64,000 bases of DNA, from assembly GCF_021556475.1 (NCBI RefSeq), contig NZ_JAKGBZ010000002.1, positions 1-64,000 of the forward strand, in the 5' to 3' direction. The DNA comes from Acidiphilium iwatense (lineage in GTDB: Bacteria; Pseudomonadota; Alphaproteobacteria; Acetobacterales; Acetobacteraceae). The notes below the pieces were generated by a model that searched no databases, was not told the DNA's origin, and saw only the letters and a list, made by a program, of their open reading frames with translations. Of the stretch, positions 1-8,899 are shown one piece after another. Positions within the stretch are counted from its first letter, which is position 1, and every line of letters starts with the position of its first letter. Position numbers and translations under genes: made by a program.

Positions 1-57
1 CTCTTCGAGGCTGAGCTTCACCACATACTTCTTTACGGCACTTTGTTTCGCGGTCAC
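1..57 (-). CDS. IS630-family transposase, N-terminal fragment cut by the window edge
   Basis: Read leftward from a GTG at 57, the first 19 codons give VTAKQSAVKKYVVKLSLEE. This matches the usual opening of IS630-type transposases (a lysine-rich start, then KYVV-LS-EE). A GGAG sits just upstream of the GTG. The rest lies outside the window, so catalytic residues cannot be seen. The 58-124 stretch would be the element's end, because a CTAG at 124-127 is the sequence IS630-type elements cut (TA duplication). Immediately outside is CTAGTGTGGTGGT, which equals one end of the hairpin repeat found at 33.4 and 43.7 kb. The family call rests on a short match. Confidence 0.5.
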   Translation of the reverse strand, partial: MTAKQSAVKKYVVKLSLEE

Positions 58-429
58 GAACCATCTCCGTCGTTGCGGAGTCATCGAATCGAAGGTCCGC
101 CGCAAAATCAATGACGGAGGGTACTAGTGTGGTGGTGCGCGGGGCAGGAACAACGACGTAATCGGCTCGCCGACATGCGCCGGCGGGTGGGTTTGTGCGC
201 CATGAGGGCAGGAACCGATCCGCGGGCCGCTCGAAGCGCGCGTGGCCGATAAGTCACATGTTGCGAATTCCTGTCCGCCCATTCGGAATTCATTGCAGGC
301 AAGCATTATAAAAACTTGTGATCGGATAAGTGAATATGATAGCGTGTTTTTAATCGGCACAAAAATGTTAGTGCCTTGATGCACGACCGGAACGCTGTTC
401 GCTGCACCAATTTTGCGGGGAGGAACAGA
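58..429. other. Insertion-element end and upstream region of the barrel gene
   Basis: No gene is supported here. Positions 58-124 probably form the end of the IS630-type element whose transposase starts at 57. Positions 124-136 repeat 13 bases of the CTAG-bounded hairpin element seen at 33347-33423 and 43652-43728. The stretch 300-370 is markedly AT-rich for this genome and probably carries the promoter for the outer-membrane protein that begins at 430. I could not fix a convincing -35/-10 pair. Confidence 0.5.
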
Positions 430-1845
430 ATGCTCACCGAATGTCGCCCGAGTACTGCGGAAAGCATCGCGCTTCCGGGAAACGGAAACCTCGCGCGGCA
501 ATCTTTCCGCTTATGGCACGCGGCACTTTTCGGAACGATCTGCCTCGCCGGACTGTCCGTGTCGGCCCATGCCCAGTCCGACACGCAAACCGCCGGGCAG
601 TCGATTACGCCACAGGAAGCGGCGAGGCTGCGTGCCGAAATCCTGAAGCAGCAAGCGCAGATCAAGGAACAGCAACGGGAGTTGCGCCTTCAGAGCCTGC
701 GGCTCAACGACGAGCAGAACTTGCTCGACACCGAACTCGGCAAGCTGCGCGGCACCGGCACCGGCACGGCGGCCAACGCGCCCGAACCGGCGGCCACACA
801 AACCGGAACCAGTGCCGCACAAGCTTCGGCGGCAAGCGCACCGGAAGCCGCGCCGATTACCGGGCCGAGCCCGAGGAAGCAGGAAGCGCGGCGGGTGCTG
901 CAAACCGCGCAGGAGCTTTCCAGCACGGGCGGCGTGCTGACGCCGAAAGGCGATCTGGTCGTCGATCCGTCCTTCGAGTACGACTACTACAACGAGAACC
1001 AGGTCAATATCAGCGGTTTCACGATAATCCCCGGCATTACCTTCGGCAACATCAATGTCCAGCGCGTCCAGGCGAACTACGCGACCACGGCGATGACATT
1101 CCGCTACGGCGTCACCAATCGGCTGGAGCTGAATCTCCGGGTCCCCCTGGTCTACGCGACGGGTTCGACCACGACGCAGCCGCTCGGGCCGAGTGCCCAG
1201 GTGTTTTCGCCCGGCGCGAACGCTTTCAGCCTTGGCGACGTCGTGGTCGGCGGAAGCTACCAGATCAACAGCGGCAATAATGGCTGGCCGATCCTGATCG
1301 GCAATCTCCTGTTCAAGACGACCACGGGCACCAGCCCGTTCTCGGTTCCGATCTATACGACCAAAGATCCGAACGGGATCTACATTGCCGGAATCGAGAA
1401 GAAACTACCGACCGGAACCGGCTTCTATACGCTGGAACCGAACATGACGATTCTGATCCCGACATCGCCAGCGGTCCTGTTCGCCAATATTCTCTACGGG
1501 GTCAATTTCGCGCGCGGGGTGCGAATCGCGAATCGCGGCGGCGGGCCTTCGACGCCGGCCACGATCGGTCCCGGCAACTACCTCTCGGGAACGTTCGGCG
1601 TCGGCTTCGCCGTGAACAACCGGACCTCGATGACGTTCAGCTACCAGCAGGAACATGTATGGCCCGCGACGGAGAATGGCGTGGGCATCGCTGGTTCGTC
1701 GTTCGATTTCGGCACGTTCAATTTCGGGGTGGGGCTCACGCTGACCAAGAACATCACCCTCAATATCGGTGCGGGGATCGGCGTCGGGCCGAACAGCCCG
1801 GTCGCGAAGGTTCTTTTCGAGGTGCCAATCCGGTTCCGGCCCTGA
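430..1845 (+). CDS. Outer-membrane beta-barrel protein with N-terminal coiled coil
   Basis: A 471-residue exported protein. The ATG at 430 is chosen because GGGGAGGAA lies five bases upstream; an in-frame ATG at 379 and TTG at 376 lack such a site. The N-terminus has a signal peptide ending near SAHAQ. Next come a Gln/Glu/Leu heptad region (LKQQAQIKEQQRELRLQSLR) that looks like a coiled coil and an Ala/Pro/Thr-rich linker. The last 280 residues or so form alternating hydrophobic/glycine strands ending in aromatic-rich barrel sequence. This architecture is typical of proteins annotated as outer-membrane transporters or MetA-like barrels. The transported substrate cannot be told. It stands alone, with a weak hairpin after the stop. 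Confidence 0.7.
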   Translation: MLTECRPSTAESIALPGNGNLARQSFRLWHAALFGTICLAGLSVSAHAQSDTQTAGQSITPQEAARLRAEILKQQAQIKEQQRELRLQSLRLNDEQNLLDTELGKLRGTGTGTAANAPEPAATQTGTSAAQASAASAPEAAPITGPSPRKQEARRVLQTAQELSSTGGVLTPKGDLVVDPSFEYDYYNENQVNISGFTIIPGITFGNINVQRVQANYATTAMTFRYGVTNRLELNLRVPLVYATGSTTTQPLGPSAQVFSPGANAFSLGDVVVGGSYQINSGNNGWPILIGNLLFKTTTGTSPFSVPIYTTKDPNGIYIAGIEKKLPTGTGFYTLEPNMTILIPTSPAVLFANILYGVNFARGVRIANRGGGPSTPATIGPGNYLSGTFGVGFAVNNRTSMTFSYQQEHVWPATENGVGIAGSSFDFGTFNFGVGLTLTKNITLNIGAGIGVGPNSPVAKVLFEVPIRFRP

Positions 1846-1853
1846 TCCCGGCA

Positions 1854-1878
1854 GCGGATTTTCGATCCGCCGTTTCGG
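1854..1878 (+). terminator. Possible weak terminator after the barrel gene
   Basis: GCGGAT (1854-1859) and ATCCGC (1865-1870) form a six-pair stem with a five-base loop, nine bases past the stop codon. It is followed by CGTTTCGG rather than a clean T run, so intrinsic termination is uncertain. Confidence 0.35.
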
Positions 1879-1915
1879 GGTGCCGCGAGTCATGCCAAAT
1901 TCCGACGGCAAGAAT

Positions 1916-1953
1916 CGTCATTGCGAGATCGTGCAACGATCGAAGCAATCCAG
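1916..1953. repeat. REP-like palindrome (TCATTGCGAG ... GAAGCAATCC type)
   Basis: TCATTGCGAG at 1918-1927 and GAAGCAATCC at 1942-1951 flank a perfect small hairpin, GATCGT-GCA-ACGATC (1927-1941). This layout matches a dispersed intergenic repeat common in many proteobacterial genomes, in which TCATTGCGAG and GAAGCAATCC frame a variable core. Only one copy is in the window, so the repeat status rests on family knowledge. Confidence 0.4.
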
Positions 1954-2065
1954 CGATCCGCATAGACCGGACAGCTTCATCCGCGCGTGCGAATCTACGC
2001 TTCGCGCGGCATGGCCAACAATGGCGCGCGGACGGGATTTATGCCGAATCCGACAAAAACCCGCT

Positions 2066-2416
2066 TCAGCGCGCCAGGTTGATGGTCAACGTCTCCGACG
2101 CCTGGGTCGTGATCACCCTCACGGTCGGAACTTCGTCCCAAAGTTTTATGGTTCCGTTGCCTGGTTTCGGCACCACGGTGCCCGGCACCTCGCTGGGTAT
2201 GCCCCTGCCCGCCTCGCTTTGCAGTTGATTGGCCGAGAGCGGCACAAGCTCGAAGCTGAGAACCTTGACGGTTGCCGGCTGGGTGGGCGGCCCGTTCGCT
2301 CCGTAACCGGGCGACCGGGCAAAAGCCGTTGGCGGCAGCGCGAGAATCGCGATCAGGCCAGCCGCGATGCTCCATCGGCGCCTGCAACCCGCTGAGAAAA
2401 CCACTGTGGAACGCAT
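2066..2416 (-). CDS. Small secreted protein of unknown function
   Basis: A 116-residue protein if started at the ATG at 2416, which leaves a clean signal peptide (basic MRSTVV...CRRRW, then hydrophobic IAAGLIAILALPPTAFA). The frame is open to 2488, but the extra residues would spoil the signal sequence. The mature part is about 80 residues, Pro/Val-rich, with no cysteines and no motif I recognise. It lies 78 bp downstream of the sigma-54 activator gene on the same strand and could be its target or simply follow it. Confidence 0.55.
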   Translation of the reverse strand: MRSTVVFSAGCRRRWSIAAGLIAILALPPTAFARSPGYGANGPPTQPATVKVLSFELVPLSANQLQSEAGRGIPSEVPGTVVPKPGNGTIKLWDEVPTVRVITTQASETLTINLAR

Positions 2417-2494
2417 TGTCTCGATCACGATTGCCTCATGCCAACGATAAGTGAATGCGATTGTGGATTGCCTGACGATCTGGAGCAAGCGGTT

Positions 2495-3676
2495 TCATGG
2501 CCCGGCCTCCGGTGGCGCATGCCCCTCCTGGCGACTTGCGGCAACGCGATCGACCAAGCCGAACTTTCTGACCATCCGGTATATCGAGACCCGCGTAATT
2601 CCGAGCGCCGCAGCCACCTGCGTCAGATTGCCGCCACATCGGTCGATCGCATCGATCAGCGCTTCGCGCTGAGTTCCTGCATTCTGCCTGCGCTTCGGCA
2701 CGCGGGGCGCGATCACTTGCTTTGGCATCGCCGACGGGTGGTCCGACAGATCGAGATCGTCGACCGCGATCCTGTCGGCATCGGTAATGACGACCGCGCG
2801 CTGAATACAGGCCATCAATTCCCGGACATTTCCGGGCCAGCAATGCGAACATAGCCGCTCGATTGCCTGGGGCGCAAATCCCGTCAGGGTTTTTCCGGCT
2901 TCCGCCGCAAACCGGCCGAGAAAGAACCGGGCGAGCAATTCGATGTCCTCGGGCCGCTCACGGAGCGGCGGCAGATGAACCGTGAGGACATTGAGCCGGT
3001 AGAACAGGTCGGCGCGAAACGCTCCGACCGCGATGACATCGTCGAAGTTCACGTTGCTCGCGGCGATGATCCGAACATCGACCGGAATCTGACTGATCCC
3101 GCCGACCCGCTGAATCGTCTTTTCCTGCAGAAAACGCAGCATGTAGCCTTGCAGATCGCTTGGCAGATGGCCGATTTCGTCAAGAAACAAGGTGCCGCCC
3201 TTGGCGGCCTCGACAATGCCCGTCTTGCGGCCGACCGCGCCGGTGAACGCGCCTTTTTCGTAGCCGAACAATTCCGAGGCGATCAGCGTCGGCGGAATCG
3301 CCGCACAATTCACCGCCTTGAACGGTCCGCTCGCCCTGGTTGATTTCTGGTGGATCGCGTTCGCGACCAGTTCCTTTCCCGTGCCGGTTTCGCCGACGAT
3401 GAGGACCGGCGCATCCGCGCACGCGAATTTGCGAATCGTCACGAACAGCTTGCGCATCGCCGGACTCGTGCCGACGACAAACCGATCTTCCCTGGGTGCT
3501 GCAAGGGCCGTGGCGAGCTTTGCCGCATCGGCGACAGATCGAGACCGGTCGTGCAAAATACCGTTGCCGTCGGCGTCATTCCGCCCCCCCGGCTCGACAT
3601 GATTCCTGGACGGTTCACTTACGTTATGAGAAAACCGCCCGCCGCCGATGATTTTCAATGACTTTTGTGAAATCAC
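2495..3676 (-). CDS. Sigma-54-dependent transcriptional activator (AAA+/Fis type)
   Basis: A 393-residue bacterial enhancer-binding protein. The AAA+ domain (about 70-310) has Walker A GETGTGKE, the sigma-54 contact loop GAFTGA and Walker [11 protein letters not shown]. The C-terminus carries a Fis-type helix-turn-helix ([20 protein letters not shown]). The short N-terminus (about 65 residues) has no receiver, GAF or PAS domain that I can see, so the activating signal is unknown. The start is a GTG at 3676 with GAGG eight bases upstream. It should open sigma-54 promoters, but I found no good GG-N10-GC site nearby. The 244-bp gap upstream (3677-3920) is AT-rich and holds no gene. Confidence 0.88.
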   Translation of the reverse strand: MISQKSLKIIGGGRFSHNVSEPSRNHVEPGGRNDADGNGILHDRSRSVADAAKLATALAAPREDRFVVGTSPAMRKLFVTIRKFACADAPVLIVGETGTGKELVANAIHQKSTRASGPFKAVNCAAIPPTLIASELFGYEKGAFTGAVGRKTGIVEAAKGGTLFLDEIGHLPSDLQGYMLRFLQEKTIQRVGGISQIPVDVRIIAASNVNFDDVIAVGAFRADLFYRLNVLTVHLPPLRERPEDIELLARFFLGRFAAEAGKTLTGFAPQAIERLCSHCWPGNVRELMACIQRAVVITDADRIAVDDLDLSDHPSAMPKQVIAPRVPKRRQNAGTQREALIDAIDRCGGNLTQVAAALGITRVSIYRMVRKFGLVDRVAASRQEGHAPPEAGP

Positions 3677-3920
3677 GGAATTTCCTCACCTGTTCTGGAA
3701 AAGGAATTCTCTCAAACGAAGCAGTATTTGATAAGTATACAAACACGCTGACAAAATCAACGTACTTTTACTAGAGATTAATTTTGAGACTGCAATCTTG
3801 GCGCGTGAACAAACCATATCCAGACATCACTGCTTGCGAGCGAAGCAAAAAGAAATCAGTGCAGAAATCCTGACCATATCGCTTCGAGATTGCGCTCACC
3901 ACAAAACCGAACCTCGTTAG

Positions 3921-4859
3921 CTATCCTCCCGCGGCACCCTGGGTATTCACATACAGCGCATAGACCGAATGGCTCGCCGCCATGAACAGCCGGTTGCGCT
4001 TCGCACCCCCGAAACAGATATTGGCGCAGCGCTCCGGCAATGCGATCCGGCCGATCGCCTCGCCCGCCGGATCGAACACGACCACCCCGTCCAGCTCCGG
4101 CGTGCCCATGCCCCAGCCGGCCCAAACATTGCCGTCGATATCGCAGCGTATGCCGTCCGGCGTGCCCGGCCCGGCATCGACGAATACCCGTCCGTTCGCG
4201 AGCTTCACCCCATCCACCACGTCGAACGCCCGGATCTTGCGGTTCGGCACGCCGCGCGATTCCACGATGTAGAGCAGGCTCTCATCGGGCGAAAACGCCA
4301 GCCCGTTCGGTCCCAGAACGTCGGCGGCCACAATCGTCGCCGCTCCGGTGCGTCCGTCGATCCGGTACACGTTCGCACCGATTTCCGGCTCGGCGATCGC
4401 GCCCTCGTAGTTCGACAGCAATCCGAACGGCGGGTCGGTGAACCAGATGCTGCCGTCCGATTTCACGACGACATCGTTCGGTGAATTGAGGCGCTTGCCC
4501 TCGAAGCGATCGAGCAGCACGGTGATCCGCCCGTCATACTCGGTGCGGACCACCCGCCGCCCGCCATGCTCGCAGGTGACCAGCCGCCCCTCACGGTCGC
4601 GCGTATTGCCGTTGGCATAGCCGGAGGGCTGGCGAAACACGCACACCTGCCCGCTTGCCTCGTCCCATCGCATCATCCGGTCGTTCGGAATGTCGCTCCA
4701 CAGCAGATACCGGCCGTCGCCGAACCATACCGGCCCCTCGGCCCAGCGCATCCCGCTTGCCAGCCGCTCGACCGATGCGCTGAAAAGCCGATACTTCGCG
4801 AAGGAGGGCTGAAGTATCTCAATCGCCGGATCGGGGTAACGCTCGGCTTGCTGCCACAT
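3921..4859 (-). CDS. SMP-30/gluconolactonase-family lactonase
   Basis: A 312-residue six-bladed beta-propeller hydrolase of the SMP-30/gluconolactonase/LRE family. These enzymes open sugar lactones with a bound divalent metal. Family features are AEGPVWFGDGRYLLWSDI with the metal-ligand Glu, the NSPNDVVVKSDGSIWFTDP blade and the PNGLAFSPDES blade that supplies Asn and Asp ligands. The ATG at 4859 is preferred over the one at 4874 because GGGAGG lies about eight bases before it. No signal peptide is seen, so it is probably cytoplasmic. No sugar dehydrogenase is adjacent, so the substrate is open. The gap to the divergent gene at 5099 is 239 bp and holds no gene. Confidence 0.85.
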   Translation of the reverse strand: MWQQAERYPDPAIEILQPSFAKYRLFSASVERLASGMRWAEGPVWFGDGRYLLWSDIPNDRMMRWDEASGQVCVFRQPSGYANGNTRDREGRLVTCEHGGRRVVRTEYDGRITVLLDRFEGKRLNSPNDVVVKSDGSIWFTDPPFGLLSNYEGAIAEPEIGANVYRIDGRTGAATIVAADVLGPNGLAFSPDESLLYIVESRGVPNRKIRAFDVVDGVKLANGRVFVDAGPGTPDGIRCDIDGNVWAGWGMGTPELDGVVVFDPAGEAIGRIALPERCANICFGGAKRNRLFMAASHSVYALYVNTQGAAGG

Positions 4860-5098
4860 GAAACGGCCTCCCATTTGTCGTTCGCCGATTCATAGACGCC
4901 GATCCGTATCGCGAAAAGAGGCCACATTTCGGCCGAAAGATGGACTTGAGTATCCAATCGGTACTGCCTCTATGCGGAGCGCGAGCAAAAACCACGCCCG
5001 AACCTGGCTGCCAAAATATCGCCATCCTGTCGGCATTGATGATCCGCACCGGATGTGAATAGAACGCCTTGCGAAGGCGATGGGGGGTTGGAGAATTC

Positions 5099-5833
5099 AT
5101 GGTGATCATGGTCAAATATCGGTTGTTCGAACCGCGCTTGGCGCCTCGCCGGACCAAGCTCGAGGTCCCCGGCTGGGCAGGCGAGCCGCAGCCGCGCCGT
5201 GACGGTTCGCACGAACAGGCCTGGCACTGCATGCCGTTCGTCGAAGGGGCGCAATACGGCATGGAACTCATCTATCCGTACGATAACGAGTTGCATGTAT
5301 CCAAACGCGGCGGGCGCATTGTGCTTGAGGGGGATTTCGGCCCAGACCCCGCAACCGGCATCCAGTGGCCGCCATTCCGGTCTTTTGGTGAAAATTACTA
5401 TACCTATCAGCTTCTCCTCGATCTCGATGCTGATGAGGATATCGCGGTGCGCACCGAACCGCACCCACGCTTTTACACGAGCGACGCTGATGACGTGCCG
5501 ATCGCCGTTCCCGCATTGCTGCACACGAGTTGGTGGCCGATGATCTCCTTCGTCGTGTTCAAGGCACCGCCCGAGGGGCGCACGCACATCTTCAGGCCGG
5601 GCGAGCCCTTCATGCAATTGCTGTTCTTACCGGGTTCGTGCGATTTCGAATTGGCGCCGATGGCGGAAGACGAAGCCGCCGAACGCGAATTGCGCGGGCG
5701 GCGGATCCACGCCAGCCGGGAGACGCTGGGACGGGATTCCCGTTGGCTCTCGTCGACTAACACCGTGTTCGATGCGACCTATCGCCGCCTGCTGCGGGCC
5801 GCCAGGGAAAAGGCAAAAAAGCGGAGCGCCTGA
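5099..5833 (+). CDS. Conserved protein of unknown function (DUF6065-like)
   Basis: A 244-residue soluble protein with no signal peptide or membrane segment. The start is the ATG at 5099, preceded by TTGGAGAATTC. It is rich in aromatic residues and Pro and has beta-strand-like patterns (ELIYPYDNELHV, FRSFGENYYTYQL, FRPGEPFMQLLFLPGSC), ending in a Lys/Arg-rich helix. It resembles proteins grouped as DUF6065, but I am recalling that family and cannot check it. No function is proposed. Confidence 0.6.
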   Translation: MVIMVKYRLFEPRLAPRRTKLEVPGWAGEPQPRRDGSHEQAWHCMPFVEGAQYGMELIYPYDNELHVSKRGGRIVLEGDFGPDPATGIQWPPFRSFGENYYTYQLLLDLDADEDIAVRTEPHPRFYTSDADDVPIAVPALLHTSWWPMISFVVFKAPPEGRTHIFRPGEPFMQLLFLPGSCDFELAPMAEDEAAERELRGRRIHASRETLGRDSRWLSSTNTVFDATYRRLLRAAREKAKKRSA

Positions 5834-5905
5834 TTCCCCGGTGCATCGCCACATGTCACCGACGCCACCCCCCCCTATCCCTGGGATCGGCCGCCCGTCG
5901 CCTTG

Positions 5906-6289
5906 CTACCCCTGGTAGTAGCCGTGGTGATGATGGTGATGGTGATGATGGTGGTGGTGGTGGTGGTGGTGGTGGTAATAGGGGTAGGGATAGGAATAGG
6001 GATACGGATAGGGGCTGGAGTAAGGCGGCGGCGGACCGTACTGGAATTGCAGATAGGCTTGCGCCAACTCGACATCCTGCGCCGGCGCCACCGTTTTTTG
6101 ATCGGCGCGCGCGGCATCTTCCGCCCTGAGCATGGCGGCGGCATTCGGAATCGGTTCCAGCAGATCAGCGTAGGACGATGCGTCGAACGCGCTGCGTAAA
6201 TCCGGCGCATGGGCCGTGGAGGCCTGCGCGGAATTGACCGCGGCGAGTCCTGCTATTGCGCCAAGCAAACCAACTGTCTTTTTGTCCAT
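5906..6289 (-). CDS. Secreted histidine-rich protein with a 17-His tract
   Basis: A 127-residue protein starting at the ATG at 6289, behind a strong GGAGGAAG site. A signal peptide (MDKKTVGLLGAIAGLAAVNSAQA) suggests export. After an acidic/Ala-rich middle comes a Pro/Tyr/Ser repeat (PYPYPYSYPYPYY), then 17 consecutive histidines (codons 5924-5974) and GYYQG. Such a tract should bind Ni, Cu, Zn or Co strongly, so a periplasmic metal buffer or chaperone is plausible but inferred. No metal transporter or urease/hydrogenase accessory gene is adjacent. An IS3-family remnant abuts its 5' side and may have altered its promoter. Confidence 0.75.
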   Translation of the reverse strand: MDKKTVGLLGAIAGLAAVNSAQASTAHAPDLRSAFDASSYADLLEPIPNAAAMLRAEDAARADQKTVAPAQDVELAQAYLQFQYGPPPPYSSPYPYPYSYPYPYYHHHHHHHHHHHHHHHHHGYYQG

Positions 6290-6579
6290 GATCTTCCTCC
6301 GTTCGAGGTCCGCATTCCAATGCACGCGCAAGCGCGGCAATTTTGTGGCCGGCCGTCGGCGATTTTGTGCAGCGGGACCTTGAGCTTGCGGTTCTCCTCC
6401 TCGAGGCTCTTCAGCCGCCGGGCGCCCGACACTTCCGTGACGCCATAGCGGTTACGCCAGTTGTAGAAGGTCGCGTCCGAGATCTGTGCTTGCGGCATAG
6501 CTCCGCAGTGGGAATCCTCGCCCGGTGCTCCCTCAGGACACCGAATGATCTGTTCCTCGCTGAACCGGATCTTCTTCAT
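6290..6579 (-). pseudogene. Degenerate IS3-family orfA (helix-turn-helix transposase subunit) remnant
   Basis: The frame read leftward from 6579 starts MKKIRFSEEQI and later has ISDATFYNWRNRYG and RLKSLEEENRKLK. These are the hallmark HTH and leucine-zipper pieces of IS3-family (IS407-like) OrfA. Between them the expected helix is scrambled (RCPEGAPGEDSHCGAMPQ), and the C-terminus turns into unrelated sequence. No OrfB integrase with a DDE motif follows. It is therefore a dead fragment, lying directly in front of the histidine-rich gene. Confidence 0.7.
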
Positions 6580-6736
6580 CTCCGTCTCCTTTCGACGGAG
6601 TCCGGTTCAACCTGCAACCGCCGGCTGCCATACATCGGGAAAATATCGCACCATTAAAGTCCGGGATCAAACACCTAATTCACGGACTAAATCCAAAAAT
6701 TAATCCAGGACGGATCATGCAAGTCCTTGAAAACAG

Positions 6737-6811
6737 TGGTGCTGTCAGAGGGAATTGAACCCTCGACCTCCTCATTACCAATGAGGTGCTCTACCCCTGA
6801 GCTATGACAGC
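6737..6811 (-). tRNA. tRNA-Thr (anticodon GGU), CCA encoded
   Basis: Read leftward from 6811 the sequence folds into a complete cloverleaf. The acceptor stem is GCTGTCA/TGACAGC, the D arm is GCTC-AGGGGTA-GAGC and the anticodon arm is CCTCA-TTGGTAA-TGAGG with anticodon GGT. The T arm is GAGGG-TTCAATT-CCCTC, followed by discriminator A and an encoded CCA (6737-6739). The length is 75 nt including CCA. It reads ACC codons. Confidence 0.97.
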
Positions 6812-6902
6812 GCCGAGTGCCGCGCGGGTATATCCAATGGGATTGGGCCGTGCAAGCGTGACCCCTCTTGACGCGGCACGAGCAAAGAAGCTTTGTCCGG
6901 CC

Positions 6903-7070
6903 ATGGACGGCAAATCCCCCCACCGAACCCAGGACGCCAAGGTGGCGGCCGCGGCGCGGCGCGACCGCGAGGCCGAGGCGCTGCGGGCGAATCTCGCGAA
7001 ACGCAAGGCGCAAAACCGCGCGCGGGCCGAGGCGCCGAAACCGGAAAGCCCGGCAAAATCATGCCGGTAA
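6903..7070 (+). CDS. Small Ala/Arg-rich protein preceding dcd
   Basis: A 55-residue very basic helical protein ([31 protein letters not shown]). Small genes of this kind recur in front of dcd in acetic-acid-bacteria relatives, as far as I recall. The ATG at 6903 is chosen, since earlier in-frame starts run into the promoter/tRNA spacer. Its stop (TAA, 7068-7070) overlaps the dcd start, so the two are probably translationally coupled. The function is unknown. Confidence 0.6.
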   Translation: MDGKSPHRTQDAKVAAAARRDREAEALRANLAKRKAQNRARAEAPKPESPAKSCR

Positions 7071-7615
7071 TGCCCGATCGGTGGATCCGGGAGCAGGCGC
7101 GTGACTTCGGGATGATCGACCCCTTCGTCGAGACCCAGAAGCGCGCCGGGGTGATCTCCTACGGGCTGTCGTCCTACGGCTATGACGCGCGGGTTGCCGA
7201 CGATTTCAAGATTTTCACCAATGTCGATTCGGCGGTGGTCGATCCCAAGGATTTCTCGCCGACCAGTTTCGTCGATCGGACCGGACCGGTCTGCATCATT
7301 CCGCCCAATTCCTTCGCGCTGGCCCATACGATCGAATATTTCCGCATCCCGCGCGATATTCTGGTGATCTGCCTGGGCAAATCGACCTATGCGCGGTGTG
7401 GCATCATCGTGAACGTCACCCCGCTGGAGCCGGAATGGGAAGGTCAGGTGACGATCGAGATTTCCAATACCACCCCCCTGCCCGCCAAGATTTACGCCAA
7501 CGAAGGCATCTGCCAGTTCCTGTTCCTGCAAGGTGCCGGCCCGTGCGAGGTCAGCTACGCCGACAAGGCGGGCAAATACATGCGCCAGCGTGGCGTTTCG
7601 CTCCCCAAACTGTAA
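7061..7615 (+). CDS. dcd: dCTP deaminase
   Basis: A 184-residue enzyme that deaminates dCTP to dUTP, feeding dTMP synthesis. Family signatures are present: [11 protein letters not shown] near the start, GKSTYARCG (about residues 107-115) with the Ser-X-X-Ala-Arg catalytic loop, and [25 protein letters not shown] with the catalytic Glu. The start is the ATG at 7061, overlapping the upstream small gene; an ATG at 7070 in a TAATG overlap is a possible alternative. murA follows 18 bp later. Confidence 0.95.
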   Translation: MPVMPDRWIREQARDFGMIDPFVETQKRAGVISYGLSSYGYDARVADDFKIFTNVDSAVVDPKDFSPTSFVDRTGPVCIIPPNSFALAHTIEYFRIPRDILVICLGKSTYARCGIIVNVTPLEPEWEGQVTIEISNTTPLPAKIYANEGICQFLFLQGAGPCEVSYADKAGKYMRQRGVSLPKL

Positions 7616-7633
7616 GGCCGAAGACCGCATATC

Positions 7634-8890
7634 ATGGATAGAATTCGGATCAGGGGCGGCCGGCCGCTCGAAGGCACCATCGACATTTCGGGGGCCAAGA
7701 ACGCGGCGCTCAAGCTGATGGTCGCCGGGCTGCTCACCGACAAGCGGCTGATCCTGGATAACGTGCCGAACCTCGCGGATGTCGAGACCATGGCGCAACT
7801 GCTCGCCCAGCACGGCATCGTGGTCGATCGGCCCACGCCGCGCCGGCTCTCGGTGGGTGGTGCGATCACCAATACCGAAGCGCCCTATGACATCGTGCGC
7901 AAAATGCGTGCTTCTATTCTCGTGCTCGGCCCGCTTTTGGCGCGAACCCGCGAGGCGCGGGTGTCGCTACCCGGCGGCTGTGCGATCGGCACCCGCCCTG
8001 TCGATCTGCACCTCAAGGGTCTGGAAGCGATGGGCGCCGCGATCCGGCTCGATGGCGGCTATATCGACGCGACCGCGCCGCATGGGCTGCACGGCGCGGA
8101 GATCACCTTCCCGTTCGTGTCGGTCGGGGCGACCGAACACTTGATGCTCACGGCGACCCTGGCGGAGGGTGAAACCACGCTGATCAACGCCGCGCGGGAG
8201 CCGGAAATCGGCGACCTCGCCACCTGCCTGAACGCCATGGGCGCCAGCATCACCGGCATCGGCACCGATCGGCTGAGCATTCTCGGCGTGAAATCGCTCC
8301 ATGGCGCAAACCACGCCATTCTGCCGGACCGGATCGAAACCGGCACCTATGCCTGTGCCGCCGCGATCACCGGCGGCGCCATTTTTCTTCGCGGCGCGCG
8401 CCCGGCTGATCTCGGCGCCGTGCTTGTCACCCTGTCTGAAGCGGGCGTCGATGTCAGCGAAACCACGGAGGGAATCCAGGTCAGCCGGCGCAACGGGCTG
8501 CACGGCACTGACGTGATGACCGAACCCTTCCCCGGCTTCGCCACCGATATGCAGGCGCAGTTCATGACCCTCATGGCGGTCGCCGAAGGCGCCTCGATGA
8601 TCACCGAAACCATTTTCGAAAACCGCTTCATGCACGTGCCGGAACTCAACCGCATGGGCGCGCGCATCAACGTCCACGGCGCCTCGGCCATCGTGCGCGG
8701 GGTGCCCGCCCTGTCCGGCGCGCCGGTGATGGCGACAGATCTGCGCGCCTCGTTCTCGCTGGTGCTGGCGGGGCTCGCGGCGAAGGGCGAAACCATCGTC
8801 AACCGCGTCTATCACCTCGATCGCGGCTACGAAGCCGTGGAACGCAAACTCGCCGCCTGCGGTGCGGACATCGAACGCATCGCGGGGTGA
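7634..8890 (+). CDS. murA: UDP-N-acetylglucosamine 1-carboxyvinyltransferase
   Basis: A 418-residue cytoplasmic enzyme of the first committed step of peptidoglycan synthesis. It transfers enolpyruvate from PEP to UDP-GlcNAc. The N-terminus has [15 protein letters not shown] with the conserved Lys-Asn pair. The catalytic loop [11 protein letters not shown] has Cys116, so fosfomycin sensitivity is expected. The length is normal. It is third in a run with the 55-aa gene and dcd, and converges on cfa with nine bases between the stops. Confidence 0.97.
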   Translation: MDRIRIRGGRPLEGTIDISGAKNAALKLMVAGLLTDKRLILDNVPNLADVETMAQLLAQHGIVVDRPTPRRLSVGGAITNTEAPYDIVRKMRASILVLGPLLARTREARVSLPGGCAIGTRPVDLHLKGLEAMGAAIRLDGGYIDATAPHGLHGAEITFPFVSVGATEHLMLTATLAEGETTLINAAREPEIGDLATCLNAMGASITGIGTDRLSILGVKSLHGANHAILPDRIETGTYACAAAITGGAIFLRGARPADLGAVLVTLSEAGVDVSETTEGIQVSRRNGLHGTDVMTEPFPGFATDMQAQFMTLMAVAEGASMITETIFENRFMHVPELNRMGARINVHGASAIVRGVPALSGAPVMATDLRASFSLVLAGLAAKGETIVNRVYHLDRGYEAVERKLAACGADIERIAG

Positions 8891-8899
8891 AACCCAGCT

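Noticed and set aside
351-376. Sigma-54 promoter before the barrel gene
   Set aside because: The GG and GC elements are 15 bases apart rather than the required 10.
5924-5974. CRISPR or tandem-repeat array at the GTG/ATG run
   Set aside because: It is the His-codon tract of the histidine-rich protein; no spacers or repeats of array type exist. No CRISPR array was seen anywhere in the window.
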